Origin: Vittaforma corneae ATCC 50505
Taxonomy: Eukaryota > Microsporidia > Nosematidae
Direction of reading: 5' to 3'
DNA: 64,000 nucleotides
Assembly: GCF_000231115.1 (NCBI RefSeq)
Contig: NW_006889836.1
Span: forward strand, 1 to 64,000
Numbering within the stretch: the first letter of the stretch is position 1; each line of letters opens with the position of its first letter. A model generated the notes under the pieces. The model saw only the letters and a list, made by a program, of their open reading frames with translations. It was not told the origin of the DNA and ran no database searches. This document shows, piece after piece, positions 39,901 to 48,839 of this stretch. The translations under genes and the position numbers were made by a program.

Positions 39901-39979
39901 ATGGATTTAAAGCACTTGAGACAATCTCGTCAAACAATTTTATATCAAATTCAGCATTCAAATCGAGGATTTTATCCAT
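36944..39979 (-). CDS. CRM1: Exportin-1 (CRM1/XPO1)
   Basis: 1,011-aa karyopherin that exports leucine-rich NES cargo with RanGTP. The importin-beta N-terminal domain has SKQSQFIALQILEETVKSKW (about 60-79). The CRM1 domain has VWLNKICWAIGSISNALEE and KAIIASNIMFIIGQYYRFL (about 483-546), nearly identical to human. The NES-groove cysteine targeted by leptomycin B in animals is present: LLTMCELR, C519 (human C528). Length is close to yeast (1,084 aa). The start follows CCCTC. Intact. Confidence 0.95.
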   Translation of the reverse strand: MDKILDLNAEFDIKLFDEIVSSALNPSSPNKAIAENILLQFKDLPSSWTKIDCILKNSSSKQSQFIALQILEETVKSKWVLFNEEMKAGLRRYVFSTVIERSALPSDIILQKFNSVLIEIVKKDWPKRWPTFISDLIATSQSTSMQVSMNSLVILKNINEQLFIVGDEIATTKKRLLRKTLKQEYYTIFHFISLILEYSETRELDDALLESCLGAFKSFCKSMPLEFVFSTRIVDFILGHLNSPHSIATLECLLEIIELRRTYKENGMLEPSPEVLEHEKQKIALIHTELLNFFKLYLGKFESYGEVSKLHLAFKKINEQEKMFVKKYATVFSSLYSIWIYELSLEQIKQGLGYLVQLTKIEDTSIYNEIFPFWTKFIYEMYSEYPLRIPTSKPLRRNSFIFILEAMLPVFTNNMPRPEEVFILVNDLGEIIRDKKVETSEIEFYKKMRSNMFYLSFCIEDFMIDFFVKKIERFISTSDFDHVWLNKICWAIGSISNALEESVERDFFVSIIKNLLTMCELRNSKDEKAIIASNIMFIIGQYYRFLKYHNDFLTVVVKKLFEFMEEKYQGIKEMACDNFFKICEKCPNQFFLKKDKAYFYEEILNDLPSITSNLDYYLQRMVIEGLLIVLKHSQKKDAKYVEMIYGTLTNQAMLDERYITSIHTVIHEQSQLKMIVHLVESYSLGFKITPEIFQNINVLNSFLYLYKHVSKPEVAFNSLVQKNIQILKTSLANFFETVISSGFVYTDFVNNLCENVLLDFKSNFDPAILSLAISIVSNTKNHEHLIEIQRLQFFINNLIAPAVPYVVKADEHIELSKKYLSLLNEMADKSFKIVFPIFTESPAYESIVNSVLFSLTGLREVSVLALTTLKVFFKHSLENKMFGFFNRFYLICLENVLGLIFDKDMRQNYDVQVELLYDLISYLNKIPSLNSSNNNYAIVREFATSLFSKNFRNLTENSVKIFIEGILEIKNFQFFKDHLDDFNVKIYEYGDDEDIQDELDLLKERVAAGIN

Positions 39980-40323
39980 GAGGGTCGAAGATAGCGGAAT
40001 ATTTGAAAAATTTTAACAAGGAAGTAAAGAAATGACATAGATATTAAAGTTTAATACCCACCAATGAAGTGAATTGCCAGACATAAATATCATGGATACA
40101 AAACTATTATATGCGAGCGTTGCCGAGATATACTTGACCGTAAGCACGAGCCTTTATCCACTGCAATATTAAATCGCATTGGAAAGTGAATTGCAATCTG
40201 AGTATAAATTCAAAACTTGGCTTTGTGGTGCTTTAGACCCGATCACTGGGCCTTTGAGTAGTTATGCCTGTCATTGTTGTTTATCTTCATTTTGATTTAT
40301 AGAAACATTGAATACAAGGGTAC
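39980..40323. other. Shared 5' region of XPO1 and TPI
   Basis: About 340 bp between divergent starts. Near XPO1 there are CCCTC and AAAATTTT (40008-40015); near TPI there is GGG at -6 to -4. No gene is seen. Confidence 0.4.
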
Positions 40324-41053
40324 ATGAAAAAACTAATTGGTGGAAATTGGAAAATGAACTGCACAATGGACACATTTGAACAGTCTAAAAATACATTACT
40401 CAGCATTCCTGATGATGTGGATGTATTTATTGCAGCCCCCTATGTTTATGTGGGGGACTGCTTCAGATATTTCAATGAGAAAGTCAAAATAGGCGCTCAA
40501 AATGTAAGTAAATTTGAATGCGGAGCATACACTGGAGAAGTAAGTGCCAAAATGCTTCGTGAGCACAAGTTTGAATATGTTTTGGTTGGCCATAGCGAGA
40601 GAAGAATTAATTTTCTAGAAACCGATGATGATGTTAATCTGAAACTGAAAATGTCACTGAAAAATGGCCTAAGACCTGTTTTATGTATCGGAGAACCCAT
40701 ACCTGAAAGAGTTTCCGGCAGATATCTGATGTTCTTGAAAAAGCAGTTTGCTAACTCAACCCAGGGGCATAAAAAATGTATCGTTTGATGTAGCATATGA
40801 GCCAGTGTGGGCCATAGGATCGGGAAAGGCTGCAAATGCGCCCGAGATTGAAGAGGTGTTATCCATGATTAAAGAGCTCATGGCAGGACAAAACATTACC
40901 GGGCGAGTACTATATGGTGGATCAATTTCTGAATCTAATATCAATGAGCTATCAAAAACTAATAATTGTGATGGATTTTTGGTCGGAAATGCATCATTGG
41001 GCAAGGCCTTTCAGGACATCATTGATGCAGTATCAGAGACTGGCAAAATGTGA
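40324..41053 (+). CDS. TPI1: Triosephosphate isomerase, two frameshifts
   Basis: Glycolytic isomerase. The first frame (to 40788) has GGNWKMNC (substrate Lys), IGAQNVS, CGAYTGEVSAKML, the catalytic-His region VGHSERR and CIGEP. The last frame (from about 40750) has AYEPVWAIGSGKAA with the catalytic Glu and the flexible loop, VLYGGSI and GFLVGNASL. A third frame between them reads QISDVLEKAV, which fits the TPI helix there. Adding one G at 40717-40718 and one T at 40747-40749 makes a single frame of about 243 aa, normal for TPI. Both are short runs, so sequence error is likelier than a dead gene. The 5' end has a GGG-type start motif. Confidence 0.9.
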
Positions 41054-41228
41054 ATTAAAAGTTTAACTAAAGTACCAGATACTGACCTAAATGCCACCAA
41101 ACAATAATGCATTTAATTCCAAGTGAATTCTAAGCAACTGAGTGCACAATTAAATTAATTGCATTGTTTAATTTACATGCTCTTACATGTTTTTCTGATT
41201 TTTGAAAAAAATTTTCAAGAAGGGCATC

Positions 41229-41456
41229 ATGAAATACTTCGAGAGAAGAATATGCACATTTACGAATAGGACAATTGATGCCAAGGATAGAAGTAGCGTG
41301 CAGATACTACTAGCAAAGCTAGACTCCAATGGAAGGGCTACAGAAGATGTTGATATCGTCGACATAGCAGGATGTATTAGAAAAACTGGACGAGGTAGAT
41401 GCGCTTCTTTTGGAATACTCAAGAAAAAACTAATAAACGGTTTACAACACCAGTAA
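41229..41456 (+). CDS. RPS21: 40S ribosomal protein eS21
   Basis: 75 aa. RRICTFTNRTIDAKDRSSVQ and DIVDIAGCIRKTGRG match eS21 (RKCSASNRIIGAKDHASIQ; AICGAIRRMGESD). It works in pre-40S maturation. The start is at MKYFERR, with AAAATTTTC and GGG shortly upstream (GGG-type motif). The usual N-terminal segment is shortened by a few residues. No intron is seen, though some microsporidian ribosomal protein genes have one. Confidence 0.88.
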   Translation: MKYFERRICTFTNRTIDAKDRSSVQILLAKLDSNGRATEDVDIVDIAGCIRKTGRGRCASFGILKKKLINGLQHQ

Positions 41457-41807
41457 CTGTATTTTTTGTTTTGTTTTATGCATTTTAGAGAAACTGCCAT
41501 GGAGTATTTACACTATGAAGCTTAGCAATCAAACTGTTTGATACAGAGATCACTTACTTGGAGATGCCTTTGTTGTCCCACAAACATGTTTATTTGGCTG
41601 AATAGTTTATAGACCGGATTGTGGCCATTGACTTGATTCTGGATTACTTAGAACAACAATAAAACAATAGGATGGTTCTTAGCAAACAGAGGTACATGCT
41701 GGATAATTTGTATTGCAAGCAACATCAAAAGGAATATTTTAAGCGGCCCTGTCAAATACACTCTTGAGATACTCATTGATTGATCATACTTTTTTATGTT
41801 TTGGCCC
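41457..41807. other. Spacer between eS21 and MAT1
   Basis: About 350 bp, AT-rich, with no supported gene. Confidence 0.4.
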
Positions 41808-42431
41808 ATGGCTGAGCTTGCTTGTCCGGTCTGTAAAGGCGATACTTATCTTAATCCAAATATCAAAATATATACAAGCCCCTGCTTCCATAGGATATGT
41901 GAGTCATGCTTGTACAAAATCTTTCAGCAGGGATATGCGCCATGTCCCGAATGTGGAACACTTCTGAGAAGAATTAATTTTATAACTTCCACTTTTGAGG
42001 ATATTGAAATCGAAAGAGAGTTGAAAATGAGGAAACTGATGAATAGACATTTTATGAGAGAGGAATGCGAATTTAATAGCGAGGTGGAGTACAACAACTA
42101 TCTTGAAGAGTATGAAAATGTTTTATTTGAACTGTTGGAGTATAAAAATGAAAACATGGCAAAAGAAAAAATTAACCAAATTAAAAACACGAGCTGTATT
42201 CTGGTGCCTATAGGCACTGCCAAAAATACTGTTCAGGATCACAGTGTAGCAAAGAAGCTGAAAGTGGTGGAAAGCTGGTACGTTTATAGGCCAGAAGTGC
42301 AAGAAAGATTTATTACTGATGAGTCGGTTTCCATTCCAAAGGACTTCATAACACCCTTTTCGCCAGCAGGATTGAAAAAGAGTGAAATACTCGATTTCAT
42401 CGTATATTCACTAGCTGAAATTGATAAATGA
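41808..42431 (+). CDS. TFB3: TFIIH/CAK assembly factor MAT1 (Tfb3)
   Basis: Bridges CDK7-cyclin H to TFIIH. The N-terminal C3HC4 RING has CPVCKGD, CFHRICESC and CPECGTLLRR (residues about 6-52), closely like MAT1 (CPRC, CGHTLCESC, CPECGTPLRK). The next helices ERELKMRKLMNRHFMREE and EVEYNNYLEEYENVLFEL match the MAT1 arch helices. It is 207 aa, against about 310: the coiled and C-terminal CAK-binding parts are short. The start follows CCC directly (ggcccATGG). Its last 21 nt overlap the convergent gene at 42411. Confidence 0.88.
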   Translation: MAELACPVCKGDTYLNPNIKIYTSPCFHRICESCLYKIFQQGYAPCPECGTLLRRINFITSTFEDIEIERELKMRKLMNRHFMREECEFNSEVEYNNYLEEYENVLFELLEYKNENMAKEKINQIKNTSCILVPIGTAKNTVQDHSVAKKLKVVESWYVYRPEVQERFITDESVSIPKDFITPFSPAGLKKSEILDFIVYSLAEIDK

Positions 42432-42905
42432 ATCAATGTAATGCTCGACGCTTTTCAAAATAAATTCCTTCTCAATATCAGTCATACTTTCAATGTATTG
42501 ATCAACACTGCTTAATTTTGATTTATCAATATTATTAAATACAACTCTACTGTGAAAAGAGTTGAAGGTAAATGGAAGAAGCTTTTCTCTTACAATGTTG
42601 TTGTCATGATACAACTCGTACAAGCACTGGTAATCTTGTTGTTCTACTCCTAACTCTTTTAAATCATCTGGAACTTCATAAACCACTTCGGTTTTGGATT
42701 CTTCATTTTGTTGATGTTGGTGCTCAGTTAATTTCAATTTATCACTTTCATTTTTGAAAGGATCAAGAGAAACAAACACCTGGCCATTAATCTCGAAAAT
42801 TCGTTGATGGGACTTTGGAAGACCATACTTGTCTTCTACCGCATTTTCCAAAGATTCGTTGCTGGCAACTTCCAAAGCTTCTCCAAAAAAATTTTTTAAA
42901 AACAT
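42411..42905 (-). CDS. Uncharacterised 164-aa acidic protein
   Basis: Not recognised. No membrane segment; mixed helix and strand, with a Gln/His/Glu-rich loop (TEHQHQQNEESK, about 80-91). It overlaps the 3' end of MAT1 by 21 nt and its start is only 41 bp from the divergent YAK1-like start. An AT stretch (TTTTTAAATAATT) precedes the ATG; there is no close CCC. Confidence 0.6.
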   Translation of the reverse strand: MFLKNFFGEALEVASNESLENAVEDKYGLPKSHQRIFEINGQVFVSLDPFKNESDKLKLTEHQHQQNEESKTEVVYEVPDDLKELGVEQQDYQCLYELYHDNNIVREKLLPFTFNSFHSRVVFNNIDKSKLSSVDQYIESMTDIEKEFILKSVEHYIDSFINFS

Positions 42906-42946
42906 GGTAGAATTATTTAAAAATTACAAAGGCTAATGGGTAGTAT
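42906..42946. promoter_or_regulatory. 41-bp bidirectional intergenic promoter region
   Basis: The whole space between the ATG of the 164-aa gene (-) and the YAK1-like kinase (+). It holds TTATTTAAAAATTA and, near the kinase, GGG (GGGTAGTATATG). Both promoters must lie here or inside coding sequence. Confidence 0.5.
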
Positions 42947-44149
42947 ATGAAGAAAGTTCTGACTATTCCATCAGAATGTATTTATCCAACACAAGATAAT
43001 GTTGAGGGAAATCTGGTGCTATCCAAGGGAGATTATATTATCAAGTCAGATGATACAAAGTACATGGCAATAGAGCTTCTTGGTGTAGGCACCTTCGGAC
43101 AAGTCTTCAGATGTGTTAGCAATGAAGGTGATGAAGTGGCAATAAAAGTGGTTAAATCTATTAACCGGTACTTTCAGTACGAAATGAACGAAGTTCGAAT
43201 TCTCAAGCAGTTGAAAGAGCATGGACTAACCGAGCACTTTGTGGAACTATTTGATGCTTTTATATACAAGCAGCATCTCTGCATCGTTATTGAGCTTCTG
43301 GGCAAGAATATGTACGACCTAACGAAGATTTTTAGATTTACAGGCGTCAGCTATAACTTCTTAAGAACCTTGCTTAGGCAGATACTGGAAGGGCTGCATG
43401 AGCTTCATAACTTAGGAATTATCCACTGCGATTTAAAGCCCGAAAACATACTTTTGGCTGACTACTTTACATATAAGGTTAAGATAATTGACTTTGGGTC
43501 CTCAACCACAAGAACTCTTTCTTCCAGTTTCTACGTTCAATCTAGATTTTACAGAGCACCTGAGGTCATACTTGGCATCCCATATAGCAGTTCGGTGGAT
43601 ATGTGGTCTTTTGGATGCTTGGCTTTTGAGTTGTTCACTGGCAAGCCACTATTTCCAGGGAAAGATAATAAAGATCAAATAATGAAAATTCACGACTTTT
43701 ATCCAAATGGATTGCCTTTATTTATGTTGGAGCATGGTAGTAATACCAGTCTATACTTCAATGCTGAAAACGGATATAAATCAGAGCCTAACTCTGATAA
43801 GTTTACTGCTCAGCACATGATTGATAAAATATACTCCAAATACGGTACAAAAGAAGAGCATGAAATGTTCGTAGATCTGTTGATGAGGGTGCTCAATCCG
43901 TCATATTTGGAAAGGTTGCCTCCACATTCGCTTTTGAAACACGAATTTTTCAACATTCCCACACAGTTACCTGGCGCAGACATTGTCAGGTACGGCGCTA
44001 GACCAACACCAAGAGAAGATCCAAGGATGAGGAAAATGTCGCTATACGACTTTAGATCCTATGATATGGATGATGATAGCTTTACAAATAAAAGAAAAGG
44101 GTCTTTGTTTGATCCTGATCATGAAAATAGATATAATAGGCAATTTTAG
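42947..44149 (+). CDS. YAK1: Protein kinase of the YAK1/DYRK-HIPK family
   Basis: 400 aa. G-loop LLGVGTFGQVFRC, ATP lysine in VAIKVVK, catalytic loop HCDLKPENI (160 onward), DFG at 182-184. The activation loop YVQSRFYRAPEVILGIPYSS (from Y196) is diagnostic of DYRK/HIPK/YAK1 kinases, which autophosphorylate one loop Tyr during translation. There is a single Tyr (Y196) as in HIPK, not the YxY of DYRK1A. The domain spans about 40-360 and a short polar tail follows. YAK1 kinases signal nutrient stress in fungi. GGG lies 7-9 nt before the ATG. Confidence 0.85.
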   Translation: MKKVLTIPSECIYPTQDNVEGNLVLSKGDYIIKSDDTKYMAIELLGVGTFGQVFRCVSNEGDEVAIKVVKSINRYFQYEMNEVRILKQLKEHGLTEHFVELFDAFIYKQHLCIVIELLGKNMYDLTKIFRFTGVSYNFLRTLLRQILEGLHELHNLGIIHCDLKPENILLADYFTYKVKIIDFGSSTTRTLSSSFYVQSRFYRAPEVILGIPYSSSVDMWSFGCLAFELFTGKPLFPGKDNKDQIMKIHDFYPNGLPLFMLEHGSNTSLYFNAENGYKSEPNSDKFTAQHMIDKIYSKYGTKEEHEMFVDLLMRVLNPSYLERLPPHSLLKHEFFNIPTQLPGADIVRYGARPTPREDPRMRKMSLYDFRSYDMDDDSFTNKRKGSLFDPDHENRYNRQF

Positions 44150-44690
44150 ATTAAATTTTGTTTGTTTGATAATCATATTAAAATCAAACACCACTCTGAT
44201 TTTATATCAGAATGCCCTAAGATTGATGAAACACATGTGCACGACAAATTAAGTACAGTTCCAAAAGTATTCAGCTATCCGGGATATTGTCGAAAATAGC
44301 ATGAAAATGATAATGTGGGATATGGTATGACGGGCCAGTTTCCTTGTATGAACATATAAAAGACATACCTAAGGAGACAAAAAGTACCATAAGCTATGAA
44401 TTAATCTTGGCATACATCTCTCCAGGCCATTCAGCAACCACAGACCAAGCGGACATCTGGATTGCACTACAAACCTGTATTGTTATCTGGTATGCTTTGG
44501 CCATTTAGTTGTATTAGAGCCTGACGGCAGACAAGATTCAGTGTGATAGTTATACTGATTACTAGTACGCTGGCAGTCGATATGGCACTTGGTTATCTGC
44601 ATCTCAGGCTGGCTGACTGATTCGTATAGACGTTAATTCAGTGTTTTCCAACATGAAACATAAATATATGTCTTTTTGAGAAGATAAACA
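44150..44690. other. Spacer between YAK1-like kinase and beta-adaptin
   Basis: About 540 bp with no supported gene and no tRNA-like box. I see no repeat. Confidence 0.4.
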
Positions 44691-47016
44691 ATGAATGTAT
44701 CAAAGATCACACATAGCCTAACTAACCTTGTTCTGGGCAATGCGATTCAAGAGCCAAGGCCTATTGACGAGCTTAGAAGAGAGCTTTCGAGCAGCACCAC
44801 TCAAATCAAGGCCATGAAGACTGTTGTGAGCATGCTACAGCAAGGCTATGATGTAAATATGCTCCTTGGAGATATTTTGAAGATAATCGACACCAATAAC
44901 TATGAGCTGAAAGTCTTGTGCAGCTTTTATCTCCGAAACACATGCTTTGGCAGGCCCGCTTGCCAGCTAATGTGTACACACACCTTTTTTCAAGGACTTC
45001 AACGATAGAAATCATAAAATTCAGCAGTTAGCAGTTATTGACTCCATCCACCTCTGCGATGAGGTGCTGTTGAAGAACTATGTTAGAGATATCAAGAGAA
45101 TGTGTTCGCATCGAAGAGAGGAGGTAAGGATGCATACAGCAAGGTGCTTATCTATTTTCTATTTGAAAAATAGAAAATTGTTCTATGAAAAGGATTTATT
45201 GAAGTACCTGAAGATCCTACTCCAGGACCAGAAAGAAGGCGTCGTGGTTTCTGCACTAAAGGCTCTTGTGGTTATTGAGTGTAGAGAAAGCGCCATTAGT
45301 ATTCAGGATGTCCTTATGATTGCACAGGGTTTTTGGGAGAGGGGATGCAACGATGGACTGCGAAGTGCCCTGAATATTTTGAAATATAAGGAAGTGAACG
45401 AGGCTGCCAAAAGTCTATTGCTAAAAACATTAAGGGCAACGACATAAGCATATTCTATCTGAGTGCTAGGAAACTGCTAGAGAAGGGTCTTTGCCATCAG
45501 GAGGTTTACAACACAGCTGCCGGGTTTCTGAATGTAAGGCCTGAGCATCTATACAATCTTTTAATATTTCTGCATTCATTTGTTGACAAGGTTGATGTTG
45601 ATATCTGTGATTTTCTTCTGGAAGATGCAGTGCCCATCTGCGACTGTAGCTACAGCTGCTCAGAAGATACGAAAGCAGATAGCCTCAGACATTCACAGAG
45701 ATGTTGGAGACCAGATTACATCAACATCGCAAAGAGCAGTATTTTATTGAAAAAAGTATCCTCAGATTGATCCAAAGTTCCAACGAATCATTTCAGCAAA
45801 TCTGATACAGAACATGCAAGAAAATGACAGCTTGATGGAACACATACTAGAAATACTGATTAAGAGCAGTCTATATATTGGAGAAGTTATTGATAAAATC
45901 GTACCATCCGACTGGATACTCGGGTGTATATGGAGGAATAGAAGATACATAGCACAAGGTAAGGAATGGACACACTCTGTCTCAAAGATGCTGGCAGGAA
46001 TGGGGGCTACCAAAATGCCTGAAATGTACATTACACTTGTCTCTGAGTTTTGTGATACAATTCCAAAGCTAGTCTTTAAGCTCGAAGATGAGCACATTAG
46101 CATGCATTTGGCCAAAATGTTTGTTGTGATGATGCACAAGGGTGTGATTACTACTGCACAATGCAGTAACTACCTGAAAAACATTCAAAAGAAGTGTGCA
46201 ATGCTTGGAAGACTTGACATAGTCCTGAGTGGTCTGGAATGGATAGATCCCGAAGATATTATCTGCAATGGTCAGATGGATGGTGAGGCCAGCGAAGCTG
46301 TGCACGTTGGTAAGTGCACTGAGGTAGATTTTGAGCTAGCAAAGCATCTCTCCAGCACTGATAGACCTGACTCACAAAGTAGCAATGGCATCGATCTGGC
46401 CAGTCAGAAAATGATACATCCAAGCATAATGCTGGAAAACTTTAGCAAGCCTGATGCCTGTGGACTTATCAAGGATGCATGCAAAGATGCATCGGTGGAT
46501 GGCAGTAGTGCCATTGAAGCATTTCCCTTTTTCCTTGACTTTCCAAGCTTCAAGGGAATTCTGGAGATCGAAGCTAACAAGCTGGTTTTGGCAGTTGATA
46601 TTTTGGAAAAAACAGAGCTGTTGAGATATTCAATTGAATTTAGTTCAACCATCCAACACGAAGACGAGATTAGTCTCGAGGGCAAGTACACTCTTTTTGA
46701 ACTTACTGTGGATTTGATTGGCAGGAGATATACAGTTGAAATAGGTAATCACAAATACCATGGTGTGTTTGGGTTGCAGTGCCTGGTTAAACCACAGGCC
46801 CTTACTTTCCAGCAGTTTGAAGAAGCATGCAAGAGGGCAGAAAATAGCATAGGCATTGATATTAAAACCATTGAACAGCTAGATCTTTACAGAATTGATT
46901 CTCAAAGATTTGCAGGATGCATTCTTGGATACAAAGTGCTAATTAGGAAGAAAAGCGGTGGCGCCGAGCTGAAGGGAGATGGCTTTGTCACCAACGTGTT
47001 TGGACCTTCTAAGTAA
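44691..47016 (+). CDS. AP complex beta-adaptin, broken by several frameshifts
   Basis: Large subunit of a clathrin adaptor (AP-1 or AP-2 type beta), Golgi/endosome sorting. The N-terminal part (44691-45008) has IDELRRELSSSTTQIKAMKT and NNYELKVLCSFYLRN; the next frame has HTARCLSIFYLKNRKLF and VVVSALKALVVIE; the long last frame (45814-47016) starts in the trunk (upstream KKYPQIDPKFQRII) and ends with a divergent appendage-like region. The breaks are at T6 (44985-44990, one extra T), at A5 (45423-45427, one missing), and one or more between 45600 and 45770 where no single frame is convincing. The joined length, about 770 aa, suits a beta-adaptin. Decay rather than sequence error remains possible here. 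Confidence 0.7.
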
Positions 47017-47548
47017 AGCTTCGTTCCTGGATTTTACTCGAGAACTTGTGCATACTAAACTAAAGACAAGCCGTCTCCTCAATTCTATCAAAATGATTTA
47101 TAACTAAATTTATGGGTCTAGAGCAGAGCTCAGGAGTCCTGCACGCCAGGAACATGTAGATATGAAGATGAAGTCAGAATTTGCACTCATCACCATTCAG
47201 TCTGGGGCGGCAAAATTTCATCATCCCTCATGGGAGTAGAATTTTTCAATAAAATAAGCAAAAAGCAAAATCAAACAGACTACAGCTGTGCATACACAAG
47301 CTTGCCAATAAGTAAATTAGTTCAAATTTATTTAATATCGCATGCTTACAATTATAGTATTCCTGTTCATCGTTTTCAATACTAGCACAAGCATGCATCT
47401 TCATCGTACTCCAGCACATTACAAGAAAATATTCTCATTTGATCTTAATAACGGCTTAAGAAATATCACCTGGCGTGCATAGTTGTCTCCAGCAGTATTG
47501 TTCACTTAAATTAAAGTTGCTGCAATTATAGTTTGTGTGGTTTGCTAC
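47017..47548. other. Spacer between convergent beta-adaptin and MBOAT genes
   Basis: About 530 bp, AT-rich, 3' sides of both genes. No gene or RNA is recognised. Confidence 0.4.
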
Positions 47549-48709
47549 TTAGTCTTTTTTTGATTCATCTTTAATTTTTTTAGATTTTCTAAATATCTTC
47601 GTTGCCCAGTAATAAATAAACCAAAAGGTAAAGTAAACATGGCCATAGAAATATACATTCTTCCAGATTGCAAACAATTCTTTTACATCTAGCAGATAGA
47701 AGGGCATGGAAAAGTATGAGATGAAGAAAATCATTTGGACTTGCTTTAGTATCTTGAACTTCAAAATATTGTTAGCAAATGATACGGGCTTGCTATACAT
47801 AGCAAATGACAAAAAGAATATTAGATAGCAAGGATTAATACCATGGAGTGCTGCAGAACTCAGGTGGCTGACTATGACTGCTTTCGAAATTGATTTCTCT
47901 TTTAATGGATTGAAAAATAGAGTTTTGAGCCACAAACTAATAAATTGATTCCAATATGACGATATCTCTCTAACGGACTCCGTAAATTCAACCTTGCAAA
48001 AGTCAATGTTGAGATACTCGGGCAAGTTATACAAAATAAAGCAGCAGTGCGCAAAATTCCAAGCAAAATGAAACTTAGTTCTGCCACAGAGATTAAACAG
48101 ATATAAAAAAATAAACTTGAAGATAACAGGCATATCCGGTGATAAAATATAGTCTTTGAATGGAAATACACGAAGAAAGGCATGTGATGTTAAGAAGACA
48201 AGTGTTATTAGTGCTTGTTTATAGGGAAATGCAACGTCAACTTTTCTATCTCGATTAGCAAATTCCCTGTAAGGTGCAGTAGGTCCAGTAACAAGGCCAG
48301 GTATAAAAAATATATAGTCCAGTATATTTGCTATATTTCCATCAAAGAATTTAGAGATATACCCCATTTTCACTGTCAAAAGCATCAGAATACCTGACAC
48401 ATCAAAAGTACTACGGATTCTGGGCTCGAAGCTCTTACCAAGCATCTTATACACGTATAGATTCAGAATGTTCAGCACGGTAAAACAATACTCGTTGAGT
48501 CTAAATATCCACAATAGTATAATATTGATGGCAATTGAGACCAATACGAATGCTGTATTTTTCAATCCAAACGCAATCCACAATATTAGAATAGCAAGCA
48601 CAGTGCTTTGAAATGTAGTTCGCTTTTTCTTTATGCTTGAAATGAGTATTATCGCCATCGATAAAAGATATCGTATGTCGATTTTGTCAATTGGTAGCTT
48701 TTCAATCAT
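47549..48709 (-). CDS. ALE1: MBOAT-family lysophospholipid acyltransferase
   Basis: 386-aa polytopic membrane enzyme with about nine hydrophobic segments. MBOAT landmarks: GLVTGPTAPYREF (138-150), SYWNQFISLWLK with N254, and the catalytic histidine H289 in SSAALHGINPCY (family: SAFWHGFxPGY). The order fits the ALE1/LPCAT group that acylates lysophospholipids in the ER. The C-terminus is Lys-rich (KSKKIKDESKKD). The start follows CCCC directly with GTTTTTGTTTAG upstream. It is shorter than yeast Ale1 (619 aa). An O-acyltransferase of sterols or proteins is less likely. Confidence 0.87.
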   Translation of the reverse strand: MIEKLPIDKIDIRYLLSMAIILISSIKKKRTTFQSTVLAILILWIAFGLKNTAFVLVSIAINIILLWIFRLNEYCFTVLNILNLYVYKMLGKSFEPRIRSTFDVSGILMLLTVKMGYISKFFDGNIANILDYIFFIPGLVTGPTAPYREFANRDRKVDVAFPYKQALITLVFLTSHAFLRVFPFKDYILSPDMPVIFKFIFLYLFNLCGRTKFHFAWNFAHCCFILYNLPEYLNIDFCKVEFTESVREISSYWNQFISLWLKTLFFNPLKEKSISKAVIVSHLSSAALHGINPCYLIFFLSFAMYSKPVSFANNILKFKILKQVQMIFFISYFSMPFYLLDVKELFAIWKNVYFYGHVYFTFWFIYYWATKIFRKSKKIKDESKKD

Positions 48710-48839
48710 GGGGACTAAACAAAAACTTTTTGCATTAAAAATGTAATCAAACAGAGGTATATGGCAAGCATGGCTTTGCTGTAAATTTAATGAATAATTG
48801 CTGCTATTTTAAATATTTGATTCTTCAAGTCCTTGTTGA

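Noticed and set aside
40710..40770. Possible short intron in TPI (CTAAC branch-like site before CCCAG)
   Set aside because: The intervening bases read as TPI protein in a third frame (QISDVLEKAV). Two single-base gaps explain the frames better than a 34-nt intron with a poor 5' site.
44150..44690. Search for U6, 5S or SRP RNA in the longer spacers
   Set aside because: No ACAGAGA/U6 core, 5S consensus or SRP tetraloop pattern could be recognised by eye. A covariance-model search would be needed to decide.
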